Shown one piece after another: positions 54,605 through 64,000 of a DNA stretch of 64,000 bases. The stretch lies in assembly GCA_963575745.1 (NCBI GenBank), contig CAUYUJ010008557.1, forward strand, positions 557,636-621,635, in the 5' to 3' direction. Within the stretch, counting starts at the first letter, position 1. The number at the start of each line of letters is the position of its first letter. Under the pieces are notes generated by a model. The model worked only from the letters and a program-made list of their open reading frames with translations, was not told where the DNA came from and did not search any database. The DNA comes from Prorocentrum cordatum (Eukaryota; Sar; Dinophyceae; Prorocentrales; Prorocentraceae). A program made the position numbers and the translations under genes.

Positions 54605-56045
54605 TTTCCGAGCTTTCGGGTCTCCTGGAGGACGTCTTGGAGGGGTCTTGGGCCGTCTTGGAGGCCTCTTGCGGGCCTATAGGGCCGTCGAAGGTCATCT
54701 TCAGGCCATCAGGGGCCGTCTTGGAGGCATCTTGGAGGCAATCTTGGCCGTCTTGGAGGCCATCTTGGGCGTCTTGAGGGCCATCTCGGGCCGTCTTGGG
54801 GCCTTGTTGGGGCCCTCTTGGGGGCCTCTTGGGCTGTCATGGGGCCACCTTGGAGGCCTCGTGGGCGCTCTTGGGACGATGTTTGGGGGCCGCTTGGGCC
54901 GCCTTGGGCCGTCGGAGAGCTGAAAAGGAGCAAAAGCCAAAATCCGTCAAAAACTATAGGACAATCAATGATTTGGGGGCCCTTTTCGGGCCTTCCTGGA
55001 GGACGTCTTGGAGGGCTCTTGGGCCGTCTTGGAGGCCTCTTTCGGGCCTATAGGGCCGTCCGTCTTAGACCATCTTGACACCACCTTTGGCCGTCTTGGG
55101 TGCATCTTCGGGCCATCTTGGCTGTCTTGAAGGCCATCTTTGGCGTCTTGGACGCATCTTGGAGGCCATCTTGGCCGTCTTGGAGGCTATCTTGGGCGTC
55201 TTGGGGCCTCCTGGGCCGTCTTCGGACCTTGTTGGGGCCCTCTTGGGGGACTCTTGGGCTGTCATGGGGCCATCTTGGAGGCCTCTTGATCGCTTTTGGG
55301 TTGATGTTGGGGGCCGGTTGGGCCGTCTTTGGCCGTCGGAGAGCTGAAAAGGAGCAAAAGCCAAAATCCGTCAAAACCATAGGACAATCAATGATTTGAA
55401 CCTTGCCAGGCCTTCCTGGAGGACGTCTTGGAGGGCTCTTGGGCCGTCTTGGAGGCCTCTTGCGGGCCTATAGGGCCGTCTTAGGCCATCTTGAGGCCAT
55501 CAGGGGCCGCTTGGGTGCATCTTCGGGCCATCTTGGCCGCCTTGGAGGCTATCTTGGACGTCTTGGAGGCATCTTGGAGGCCATCATGGCAATCTTGGAG
55601 GCCATGTGGGGCTTCTTGGGGGCCTCTTGGGCCGTCTTGGGACCTCCTTGGGGCCGTCTTGGGGGCCCCTTGGGCCGTCCTGGGGCCATCTTGGAGGCTT
55701 CCTGGGCACTCTAGGGGCGATCTTGATGGCCTCTTGAGCAGTCTTGGGCCGTCGGAACGCCGAAAAGGAGCAGGAGCCCAAATCCTTCAAAAGACATAAG
55801 GACAATCAATGATTTTGACCTCTTCGGGCCGTCCTTGAGGACCCTGGAGGACCTCTTCGAGGCCTCTTGGGTCGTCTTGGAGGCCTCTTGGAGGCCTCTG
55901 GGGCCGTCTTGGGCCGTCTTAGGTGTTTCTTGTGTGAACTTGGAGGCATCCTTGACTCTCTTGGGCCGTCTTCGAGGCCATCTTGGGCGAACTTTGAGGT
56001 CATCTTGGCCATCTTGGAGGCCATCTTGGAGCCGTCTGAAGCCGA
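54605..56045. repeat. TTGG/GGCC clusters with a 420-bp higher-order period
   Basis: Built from GGCCGTCTTGGA, GGCCATCTTGGA and GGCCTCTTGGG words in steps of mostly 9 or 12 bp. An A-rich module (GAAAAGGAGCAAAAGCCAAA ... ACAATCAATGATTT) recurs at 54,921, 55,345 and 55,761, spacings 424 and 416. Because steps are multiples of three, many frames stay open and give K/P/Q/A- or G/L/W-rich peptides. None is supported as protein. Confidence 0.88.
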
Positions 56046-56120
56046 AAAACCCATTGCGGCCACCTTTTGCGCACCCTTCCGGGTGGCCGACGGGACGGGT
56101 CGAAGATCCAGGGGTAGTTT

Positions 56121-56385
56121 TTGGGGAAAAGAACCAAAACCATGGGGGAATTGCCCCCTTGGGGGGAGAAAAAAAAAGAGCGACAGGGTTCAGCACGCCG
56201 GGCACCCCCGTCATGAATCAACAGGGGGCGGCGGATCGAAGACGCCTACGGCGAATCACCGCCGCCCCCTGCCTTTGCGGAAGCGCCTATGTGGCCGAAC
56301 GTTGAGACCAGACCTGCCAAGCTATCGGACCATGTGTTCCCCGACTCGGTTTGGAAAGCCTTCGGGGAACACGTGGGCATCTTGA
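56121..56385. repeat. Stem-loop core, copy 1
   Basis: Holds CAGGGGGCGGCGG (56222-56234) pairing with CCGCCGCCCCCTG (56259-56271), with an inner stem CGCC/GGCG (56243-56246, 56250-56253). It is followed by GCGCCTATGTGGCCGAACGT and CTGCCAAGCTATCGGACCAT. Nearly the same 200-250 bp recurs at 61,000 and 62,520. Confidence 0.85.
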
Positions 56386-56654
56386 AGGTCATCTTGGCCG
56401 CCTGGAGGTCATTTTGACTCTTTCGGGCCTTCTTGGAGGACGTCTTGGAGAGCTCGTGGGCCGTCTTGGAGGCCATCTTGAGCGTCTTAGAGGCCTCTTG
56501 GGCCGTCTTGGGGGCCTCTTGGGGCCGTCTTGGGCGCCTCTTGGGCCATTCTGGGGCTATCTTGGAGGCCGCTTGGACGATCCTTGGGCGATCTTTGGAA
56601 GCTCTTGGGCCGTATCGGGCCGTCGGAAGGCCGAAACGAAGCAAATGTCAAAAT

Positions 56655-56694
<40 letters not shown>

Positions 56695-56700
56695 ATAGGA
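56385..56700. repeat. TTGG/GGCC cluster ending in (TA)n
   Basis: Continues from the stem-loop core with GGCATCTTGAAGGTCATCTT, then the usual words to 56,640, and an A-rich module truncated by an alternating TA run at 56,658-56,691. Confidence 0.8.
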
Positions 56701-56714
56701 AGATCACTCTTTTT

Positions 56715-57987
56715 CCCAACCATCCTGTGGTGTTGGGTCCTCGTTTTAAAGAGACGGTGCCCCGCGTCTCCTCCCGCTGCCCCCTCCTCCTCCCCCTCCT
56801 CCCTCCTCCTTGCGTTTCACCCACCCAGTACAGCGTTTCGTGGCCCCATAGGGAGCTCCACCGAAGGCCCCAGTGGCAGGGTTCGCATGGCGGCCCCGCG
56901 TTTTGGCGCTCCCCTCACACGGTTCGTAGCCCCATAGGGAACTCCACCGACAGGCCCCGGTGGCAGGGTTCGCATGGCGGCCCCGCACCATTTTGGCGCA
57001 CCCCTCACACGGTTCGTGGCCCCATAGGGGGTTACATTGAACGCTCCAGTGGCAGGGTTCGCATGGCGGCCCCGCGCCATTTTGGCGCACCCCTTACGGT
57101 TCGTGGCCCCATAGGGAGCTCCACCGAAGGCCCCAGTGGCAGGGTTCGCATGGCGGCCCCGCGCCATTTTGGCGCACCCCTCGCACGGTTGTTGGCCCCA
57201 TAGAGGGCTCCACCGAAGGCCCGAGAGGCAGGGTTCGCATGGCGGCCCCGCGCCAGTTTGGTGCACCCCTCACACGGTTCGTGGCCCCATAGGGAGCTCC
57301 ACCGAAGGCCCCAGTGGCAGGGTTCGCATGGCGGCCCCGCGCCATTTTGGCGCACCCCTCACACGGTTCGTGGCCCCATAGGGAGCTCCACCGAAGGCCC
57401 CAGTGGCAGGGTTCGCATGGCGGCCCCGCGCCATTTTGGCGCACCCCTCACACGGTTGTGGCCCCTAGGGGGCTCCACCGAAGGCCCCAGGGGCAGGGTT
57501 CGCATGGCGGCCCTGCGCCAGTTTGGTGCACCCCTCACACGGTTCGTGGCCCCATAGGGAGTTCCACCGAAAGCCCCACTGGCAGGGTTCGCATGGCGGC
57601 CCCGCACCATGTTGGGGCACCCCTCACACGGTTCGTGGCCCCATAGGGAGTTCCACCGAACGCCCCAGTAGCAGGGTTCGCACGGCGGCCCCGCGCCAGT
57701 TTGGTGCACCCCTCACACGGTTCGTGGCCCCATAGGGAGCTCCACCGAAGGCCCCAGAGACAGGGTTCGCATGGCGGCCCCGCACCATTTTGGCGCACCC
57801 CTCACGCGGTTCGTGGCTCCATAGGGAGCTCCACCGAAGGCCCCAGTGGCAGGGTTCGCATGGCGGCCCCGCGCCAGTTTGGTGCACCCCTCACACGGTT
57901 CGTGGCCCCATGAGGAATTACATTTGCTTCGTTCCACCTGCCCTGCGGTTTTCACACTTGCGTATGGTTGGGTCCTTCGCCTGGATA
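56715..57987 (+). mobile_element. Satellite-bearing element, copy c (89-bp units)
   Basis: Leader CCCAACCATCCTGTGGTGTT at 56715, TCC-rich stretch, then about 12 units of 89 bp (GTGGCAGGGTTCGCATGGCG, GCGCACCCCTCACACGGTTC) to about 57,920, and terminal GCGTATGGTTGGGTCCTTCG. Ends 3-4 bp before copy d begins, so the two are head-to-tail neighbours. Confidence 0.78.
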
Positions 57988-57990
57988 ATT

Positions 57991-60320
57991 CCCAACCATC
58001 CTGTGGTGTTGGGTCCTCGTTTTGAAGAGACGTCGCCCCGCGTTCCTTCCTCCTCCTCCTCCTTCCTCCTCCTCCCCTCCTCCCTTTTCCCCTCCCACAC
58101 CCATTCTGGCACACCCCTCACACGCTTCGTGGCCCCATAGGGAGCTCCACCGAAGGCCCCAGTGGCTGCGCCCGCATGCGGTTCCACCCCCCATTCTGGC
58201 ACACCCCTCACACGTTTCGTGGCCCCATAGGGAGCTCCACCGAAGGCCCCAGTGGCTGCGCCCGCATGCGGTTCCACCCCCCATTCTGGCACACCCCTCA
58301 CACGTTTCGTGGCCCCATAGGGAGCTCCACCGAAGGCCCCAGTGGCTGCGCCCGCATGCGGTTCCACCCCCCATTCTGGCACACCCCTCACACGTTTCGT
58401 GGCCCCATAGGGAGCTCCACCGAAGGCCCCAGTGGCTGCGCCCGCATGCGGTTCCACCCCCCATTCTGGCACACCCCTCACACGTTTCGTGGCCCCATAG
58501 GGAGCTCCACCGAAGGCCCCAGTGGCTGCGCCCGCATGCGGTTCCACCCCCCATTCTGGCACACCCCTCACACGTTTCGTGGCCCCATAGGGAGCTCCAC
58601 CGAAGGCCCCAGTGGCTGCGCCCGCATGCGGTTCCACCCCCCATTCTGGCACACCCCTCACACGCTTCGTGGCCCCATAGGGAGCTCCACCGAAGGCCCC
58701 AGTGGCTGCGCCCGCATGCGGTTCCACCCCCCATTCTGGCACACCCCTCACACGTTTCGTGGCCCCATAGGGAGCTCCACCGAAGGCCCCAGTGGCTGCG
58801 CCCGCATGCGGTTCCACCCCCCATTCTGGCACACCCCTCACACGTTTCGTGGCCCCATAGGGAGCTCCACCGAAGGCCCCAGTGGCTGCGCCCGCATGCG
58901 GTTCCACCCCCCATTCTGGCACACCCCTCACACGTCGTTCGCTGGCCCCATAGGGAGCTCCACCGAAGGCCCCAGTGGCTGCGCCCGCATGCGGTTCCAC
59001 CCCCCATTCTGGCACACCCCTCACACGTTTCGTGGCCCCATAGGGAGCTCCACCGAAGGCCCCAGTGGCTGCGCCCGCATGCGGTTCCACCCCCCATTCT
59101 GGCACACCCCTCACACGTTTCGTGGCCCCATAGGGAGCTCCACCGAAGGCCCCAGTGGCTGCGCCCGCATGCGGTTCCACCCCCCATTCTGGCACACCCC
59201 TCACACGTTTCGTGGCCCCATAGGGAGCTCCACCGAAGGCCCCAGTGGCTGCGCCCGCATGCGGTTCCACCCCCCATTCTGGCACACCCCTCACACGTTT
59301 CGTGGCCCCATAGGGAGCTCCACCGAAGGCCCCAGTGGCTGCGCCCGCATGCGGTTCCACCCCCCATTCTGGCACACCCCTCACACGTTTCGTGGCCCCA
59401 TAGGGAGCTCCACCGAACGCCCCAGTGGCTGCGCTCGCATGCGGTCCCACCCCCCATTTCGGCACACCCCTCACACGCTTCGTGGGTGGCTCCATGGGGA
59501 GCTCCACCGAACGCCCCAGTGGCTGCGCTCGCATGTGGTTCCCCCCCCCATTTCGGCACACCCCTCACACGGTTCGTGGCCCCATAGAGAGCTCCACCGA
59601 AGGCCCCAGTGGCTGCGCTCGCATGCGGTTCCACCCCCTTTTTCGGCACGCCCTTCACACGTCTCGTGGCCCCATAGGGAGCTCCACCGAACGCCGCAGT
59701 GGCTGCGCTCGCATGCGGTTCCACCCCCCATTTCGGCACACCCCTCACACGCTTCGTGGCTCCATAGGGAGCTCCACCGAAGGCCCCAGTGGCTGCGCTG
59801 GCATGCGGTTCCACACCCCATTCTGGCACACCCCTCGCACGTTTCGTGGCCCCATAGGGGGCTCCACCAAAGGTCCCAGTGGCACTGCCCGCTTGCGTCC
59901 GCCACCACCCAGCACAGCCCTTGTTCCTTGCGCAGCCCTTGTTCCTTGCGCTTCGCCCACCCAGAACAGCGCTACGTAGCCCTATAGGGAGCTCCACCAA
60001 AGGTCCCAGCGGCACCGCCCGCATGCGTCCGCCACCACCCTGCACAGCCGTTGCTCCCTGCCTGCGTTTCACCCACCCAGTACAGCGTTTCGTGGCCCCA
60101 TAGGGAGGTCCACCGAAGGTCCCAGTGGCACCGCTCGCATGCGTCCGCCACCACGCAGCACAGCCCTTGCTGACCGCGTCTCGCCCACCCAGTACAGCGT
60201 TTCGTGGCCCCATAAGGGGCTCCACCGAAGCTCCCAGTGGCACCGCCCGCATGCGTCCGCCACCACCCAGCACAATTGCGGCATTCACAACTGCATATGG
60301 TCGGGTCCTTCGCCAGGCCA
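57991..60320 (+). mobile_element. Satellite-bearing element, copy d (90-bp units)
   Basis: Leader CCCAACCATCCTGTGGTGTT, then 90-bp units with starts at 58111, 58201, 58291 and so on every 90 bp to 58921, one unit of 93 bp, then 59014 onward to 59464, nearly identical to one another. More diverged units follow to about 59,870, then a third subfamily with GTCCGCCACCACCC to 60,280, and the terminal CAACTGCATATGGTCGGG. Repeat frames of up to 789 codons are open on both strands because 90 is divisible by three and the unit has no stop in four frames. They are not called as genes. Confidence 0.82.
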
Positions 60321-60329
60321 ATTGTTTTT

Positions 60330-60925
60330 TCTAGCCTTCCGGGAGGCCCTCTTGAAGGCCTCTTGGGCCGTCTTGGGCCAGCTGCGAGCCACCTTCGGCC
60401 ATCTTGGTGGGCTCCTGGCCCGTCTGACGCGTCGGAAGCCGTTTCGGGTGCCTTTCTGGGCCGGCTTGGGGCCCTCTTGGGGTGCTCCAGGGCCGTCTTA
60501 GAGGCCATCTTGGGCGTCTTCGAGGCCTCTTGGGCCGACTTGGCGCCCTCTTGGGGCCGTCTTGGGGGCCCCTTGGGCCGTCATGGAGCCATCTTGGAGG
60601 CCTCTTGGGCGATCTTGGGGCGACCTTGGCGGCCTGTGGGGCCGGCACGGGCCGTCGGAAAGCCGAAAAGGCGCAAATGCCACAATCCTTCCAAAACCAA
60701 TGGAAAATCAATGATTTTGGCCTCGTCGGGCCTTCCTGGAGGAACTCTTGGAGGCCTCTTGGGCCGTCTTGGAGGCCTCTTGTGGGTCTTTTGGGCCGTC
60801 TTAGACCATATTGGGGCCATCTGGGCCGTCTTGGATGCATCTTGGGGCCATCTTAGCCGTCTTGGAGACCATCTTGGCTGTCTTGGAGGCATCTTGCAGG
60901 CCATCTTGGGCCATCTTCCCGATTT
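60330..60925. repeat. TTGG/GGCC cluster
   Basis: Same words as at 54.6-56 kb, with an A-rich module at 60,664. Leads into the stem-loop core at about 61,000. Confidence 0.85.
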
Positions 60926-60999
60926 ATTGAGAATGTCCCGAGCGAAACGGCCGTTTTTGGCGATGGCAACCGGGTCTTCCGGGTGGCCGGCGGGAAGCG

Positions 61000-61212
61000 C
61001 CGGAGCCCACTGGGAGAGTTCTTTTGGAAAAAAACCAAAACCAAAACCGAGAGGGTTTAGCACGCCAGGCACCCCTGTGATGAATCAACAGGGGGCGGCG
61101 GATCGAAGACGCCAACGGCGAATCACCGCCGCCCCCTGCCTTTTTGGAAGCGCCTATGTGGCCGAACGTTGAGGCCAGACCTGCCAAGCTATCGGACACG
61201 TGGGCATCTTGA
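61000..61212. repeat. Stem-loop core, copy 2
   Basis: Arms 61089-61101 and 61126-61138, identical to copy 1. One loop base differs (CGCCAACGGCG instead of CGCCTACGGCG). Preceded by ACCAAAACCAAAACCGAGAG and followed by GCGCCTATGTGGCCGAACGT. Confidence 0.88.
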
Positions 61213-62455
61213 AGGTCATCGTGGCCGTCTGGAAGCCATTTTGACCCTTTCGGGCCTTCTTGGAGGACGTCTTGGAGGGCTCTTGGGCCGTCTTGGAGGC
61301 CATCTTGAGCGTCTTGGAGACTTCTTGGGCCGTCTTGGGGGCCTCTTGGGGCCGTGTCTTGGGCTTCTTGGGCGATCTTTGGGGGCACTTGGGCCGTCTC
61401 GGGCCGTCGGAAAGCCGACAACAAAGCAAATGCCACAATCCTTCAAAAACCAATGGGAAAGTACAGATTTTGGCCTTTTCGGGCCTTCTGGAGGCCCTCT
61501 GGGAGGCCTCTTGGGCCGTCTTGGGTCATCTTAGGGCCATGTTTGGCCGTCTTGGTGGGCTCCTGGTCCGTCTGACACGCCGTTTGGGGGGCCTCTATGG
61601 GCCGACTTGGGGCCCTCTTGGAATGCTCCAGGGCCGTCTTGGAGACCATCTTGGGTGTCTTGAAAGGCCTCATGTGCTGTCTTGGGGGGCCGTCTTGGGG
61701 CCCTCTTGGGCGATCTTTCGGCGATCTTCAGGGGCTCTTGGGCCGTCTCGGGCCGTCGGACGGCCGAAAAGAAGCAAATGTCAAAATCCGTCCAAAACCT
61801 AAGGAAAATCAATGTTATTGGCCTCTTCTGGCCTCCCTGGAGGCCCTCTTGGGGACCTCTTGGGCCGTCTTGGGCCAGCTTCGAGCCAACTTCGGCCATC
61901 TTGGTGGGTTCCTGGCACGTCTGACGCCGTCGGGAGCCGTCTTGGGGGCCTTTCTGGGCCGACTTGGGGCCCTCTTTGGGCGCTTCGGGACCGTCTTGGA
62001 GGCCATCTTGGGCGTCTTGGAGGCCATCGTGGGCGTGTTGGAGGCCTCTTGGGCCGTCTTCGGGCCGTCGTGGGAGCCTCTTGGGCCGTCATGGGGCCAT
62101 CTTGAAGGCCTTTTGGGCGATCCTTGGGGGCCTCTTGGGCCGTCTTGGGCCGTCGGAAAGCCAAAAAGGCACAAATGCCAAAATCTGTCAAACACTCAAC
62201 GGAAATCAACGATTTTGGCCTCTTCGGGCCTTCCTGGAGGACCTCTTGGAGGCCTCTTGGGCCGTCTTGGAGGCCTCTTGAGGGCCTCTTGGGCCGTCTT
62301 GGGCCATCTTGAGGCTATCTTAGGCCGTCTTGGGTGCTTTTTGGACCGTCTTGGAGGCATCTTGGGGCCATCTTAGCCGTCTCGTAGGGCATCTTGGCCA
62401 TCTTGGAGGCATCCTGGAGGCCATCTTGGGCCATCTTGGAGCCGTCTGGAACGGA
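61212..62455. repeat. TTGG/GGCC clusters with repeated A-rich modules
   Basis: A-rich modules near 61,411, 61,765 and 62,161 punctuate the cluster. Spacing (about 350-400 bp) is less regular than at 54.9-55.8 kb. Confidence 0.85.
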
Positions 62456-62519
62456 AAAACCCTTTGCAACCACCTTTGGAAGATCTTTCGGCATCCTCCC
62501 GGGACCCCGGCGGGACGCG

Positions 62520-62770
62520 CCGGAGCCCACTGGGAGAGTTCTTTTGGAAAAGAACCAAAACCAAAACCGAGAGGGTTTAGCACGCCAGGCACCCCTGTGA
62601 TGAATCAACAGGGGGCGGCGGATCGAAGACGCCTACGGCGAATCACCGCCGCCCCCTGCCTTTGTGGAAGCGCCTATGTGGCCGAACGTTGAGGCCAGAC
62701 CTGCCAAGCTATCGGACCATGTGTTCCCCGAATCGGTTTGGAAAGCCTTCTGGGAACACGTGGGCATCTT
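62520..62770. repeat. Stem-loop core, copy 3
   Basis: Arms 62609-62621 and 62646-62658, identical in sequence to copies 1 and 2. The downstream part retains CCATGTGTTCCCCGA, as in copy 1 (copy 2 lacks about 40 bp here). A TTGG/GGCC cluster follows to 62,945. Confidence 0.88.
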
Positions 62771-62950
62771 GAAGGTCATCTTGGCCGTCTGGAAGCAATT
62801 TTGACCCTTTCGGGCCTTCTTGGAGGACGTCTTGGAGGGCTCGTGGGCCGTCTTGGAGGCCATCTTGAGCGTCTTGGAGACCTCTTGGGCCGTCTTGGGG
62901 GCCTCTTGGGGCCGTGTCTTGGGCGAGCCGTCTCGGGCCGTCGGAAGGCA

Positions 62951-64000
62951 GAATTAGCCTGGCGAAGAACCCAACCATATGCAGTTGTCAGTACCGCAGC
63001 TGCGGGTTTCATCTTCAATGGAACTCCCCATAGGATTACGGAACGTGTGAGGGGTGTGCCGAGATGGGTGCCACTGGGGCATTCGGCGAAGCTCCCTATG
63101 GGGACATGAAACACGCGCGGGGCGTGCCGACATGGGTGGCGGAAACGCATGTGCGGGCCGCCACTGGGGCCTCCAGTGGAGCTCCCTATGGGTCCCCGAA
63201 ACATGATGCTGCTGCGGGGGGGGGGGGCCGGGATGGGTGGCGGAGACGCATGTAAGCGCCGCTACTGGGGCCTTCGGTGGAGCTCCCTATGGGGCCACGA
63301 AGCGCGTGAGGGGTGTACTGGGATGTGTGGCGGGGACGCATGTGAGCGCCGCCACTGGGGCCTTCGGTGCAGCTCTCTATGGGGCCACGAAACGTGTGAG
63401 GGGTGTGCCGAATTGGGTGCGGGTGGTGACGCATGCGGGCGGTGCCACTGGGGCCTTCGGTGGAGCTCCCTATGGGGCCACGAAACCTGTTGTTGTGAGG
63501 GGCGTGCCGGGATGGGTGGCGGGGACGCATGTGAGCGCGGCCGCTGGGGCCTTCGGTGGAGCTCCCTATGGGGCCACGAAACGTGTGAGGGGTGTGCCGA
63601 ATTGGGTGGGTGTGGGTGACGCATGTGAGCGCCGCCACTGGGGCCTCCGGTGGATGATGGGGCCACGAAACCTGTCAGGGATGTGCCGAAATGGGTGTGC
63701 GGGACGCATGCGCATGTGAGCGCCGCCACTGGGGCCTTCGGTGGAGCTCCCTATGGGGCCACGAAACGTGTGAGGGGTGTGCCGAAATGGGTGTGGGGGA
63801 CGCATGCGGCGCGGGCACTGGGGCCTTCGGTGGAGCTCCCTATGGAGCCACGAAACGTGTGAGGGGTGTGCCGAAATGGGTGTGGGTGACGCATGCGGGC
63901 GCGGGCACTGGGGCCTTCGGTGGAGCTCCCTATGGAGCCACGAACGTGTGAGGGGTGTGCCGAAATGGGTGTGGGTGACGCATGCGGGCGCGGGCACTGG
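62951..64000 (-). mobile_element. Satellite-bearing element, copy e (reverse orientation, runs off the window)
   Basis: Begins with the complement of the family's terminus (AACCCAACCATATGCAGTTG) and continues with satellite units of 85-105 bp in the opposite orientation to copies a-d (CACTGGGGCCTTCGGTGGAG, CTCCCTATGGGGCCACGAAA). Its leader end would lie beyond 64,000. Confidence 0.78.

Noticed and set aside
57918-60321. Reading frames of 521-789 codons on both strands
   Set aside because: All are generated by a 90-bp satellite with no stop in four frames; the peptides are exact 30-residue repeats of no natural composition.

Overview
The window looks like nuclear DNA of a dinoflagellate, assigned only at that level. 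The evidence is: very high G+C; trinucleotide runs and satellites making up most of the length; one long intronless gene preceded by a degenerate match to the dinoflagellate spliced-leader sequence; and broken proteins that resemble transposase-like and tyrosine-recombinase proteins I associate with dinoflagellate genomes. These resemblances are from memory; no search was run. Most long reading frames here are artefacts of repeats whose period is a multiple of three.

Layout. 1-2.2 kb: a short plus-strand gene with a 65-bp hairpin inserted in it, between AGG and GAC/GAT repeats. 3.7-6.1 kb: a broken transposase-like gene. 6.1-8.6 kb: non-coding, with small direct repeats and a hairpin. 8.6-24.3 kb: minus-strand exon-like islands separated by pyrimidine/purine tracts. 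They include a cytosine-C5 DNA methyltransferase (about 12.9-14.5 kb) with one apparent frameshift, and a 42-bp minisatellite lies just upstream of it. 24.6-28.9 kb: a decayed plus-strand retroelement of DIRS type, in the order methyltransferase-like domain, reverse-transcriptase remnant, RNase H, tyrosine recombinase, then an ORF with a membrane segment. Two 330-bp direct repeats follow it. 30-46 kb: dispersed repeats. These comprise satellite-bearing elements, 160-bp tandem arrays, two MITE-like elements, TTGG/GGCC-rich clusters and microsatellites.

47.07-49.20 kb holds the one clearly intact gene, a DUR3-type urea/solute symporter. Its last residues run into a segment that is duplicated at 53.4-54.2 kb. 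49-54 kb also has two blocks of a 72-bp coding-like repeat and a long GAT array. 54.6-64 kb is almost entirely repeats: TTGG/GGCC clusters with a roughly 420-bp higher-order period, three copies of a conserved stem-loop core, and 89/90-bp satellite arrays that sit inside units with recurring ends.

There is no operon-like organisation. The strongest candidates for new biology are the frame-restoring hairpin insert at 749-813, the satellite-bearing element family, the probable spliced-leader relic upstream of the transporter, and the methyltransferase gene.
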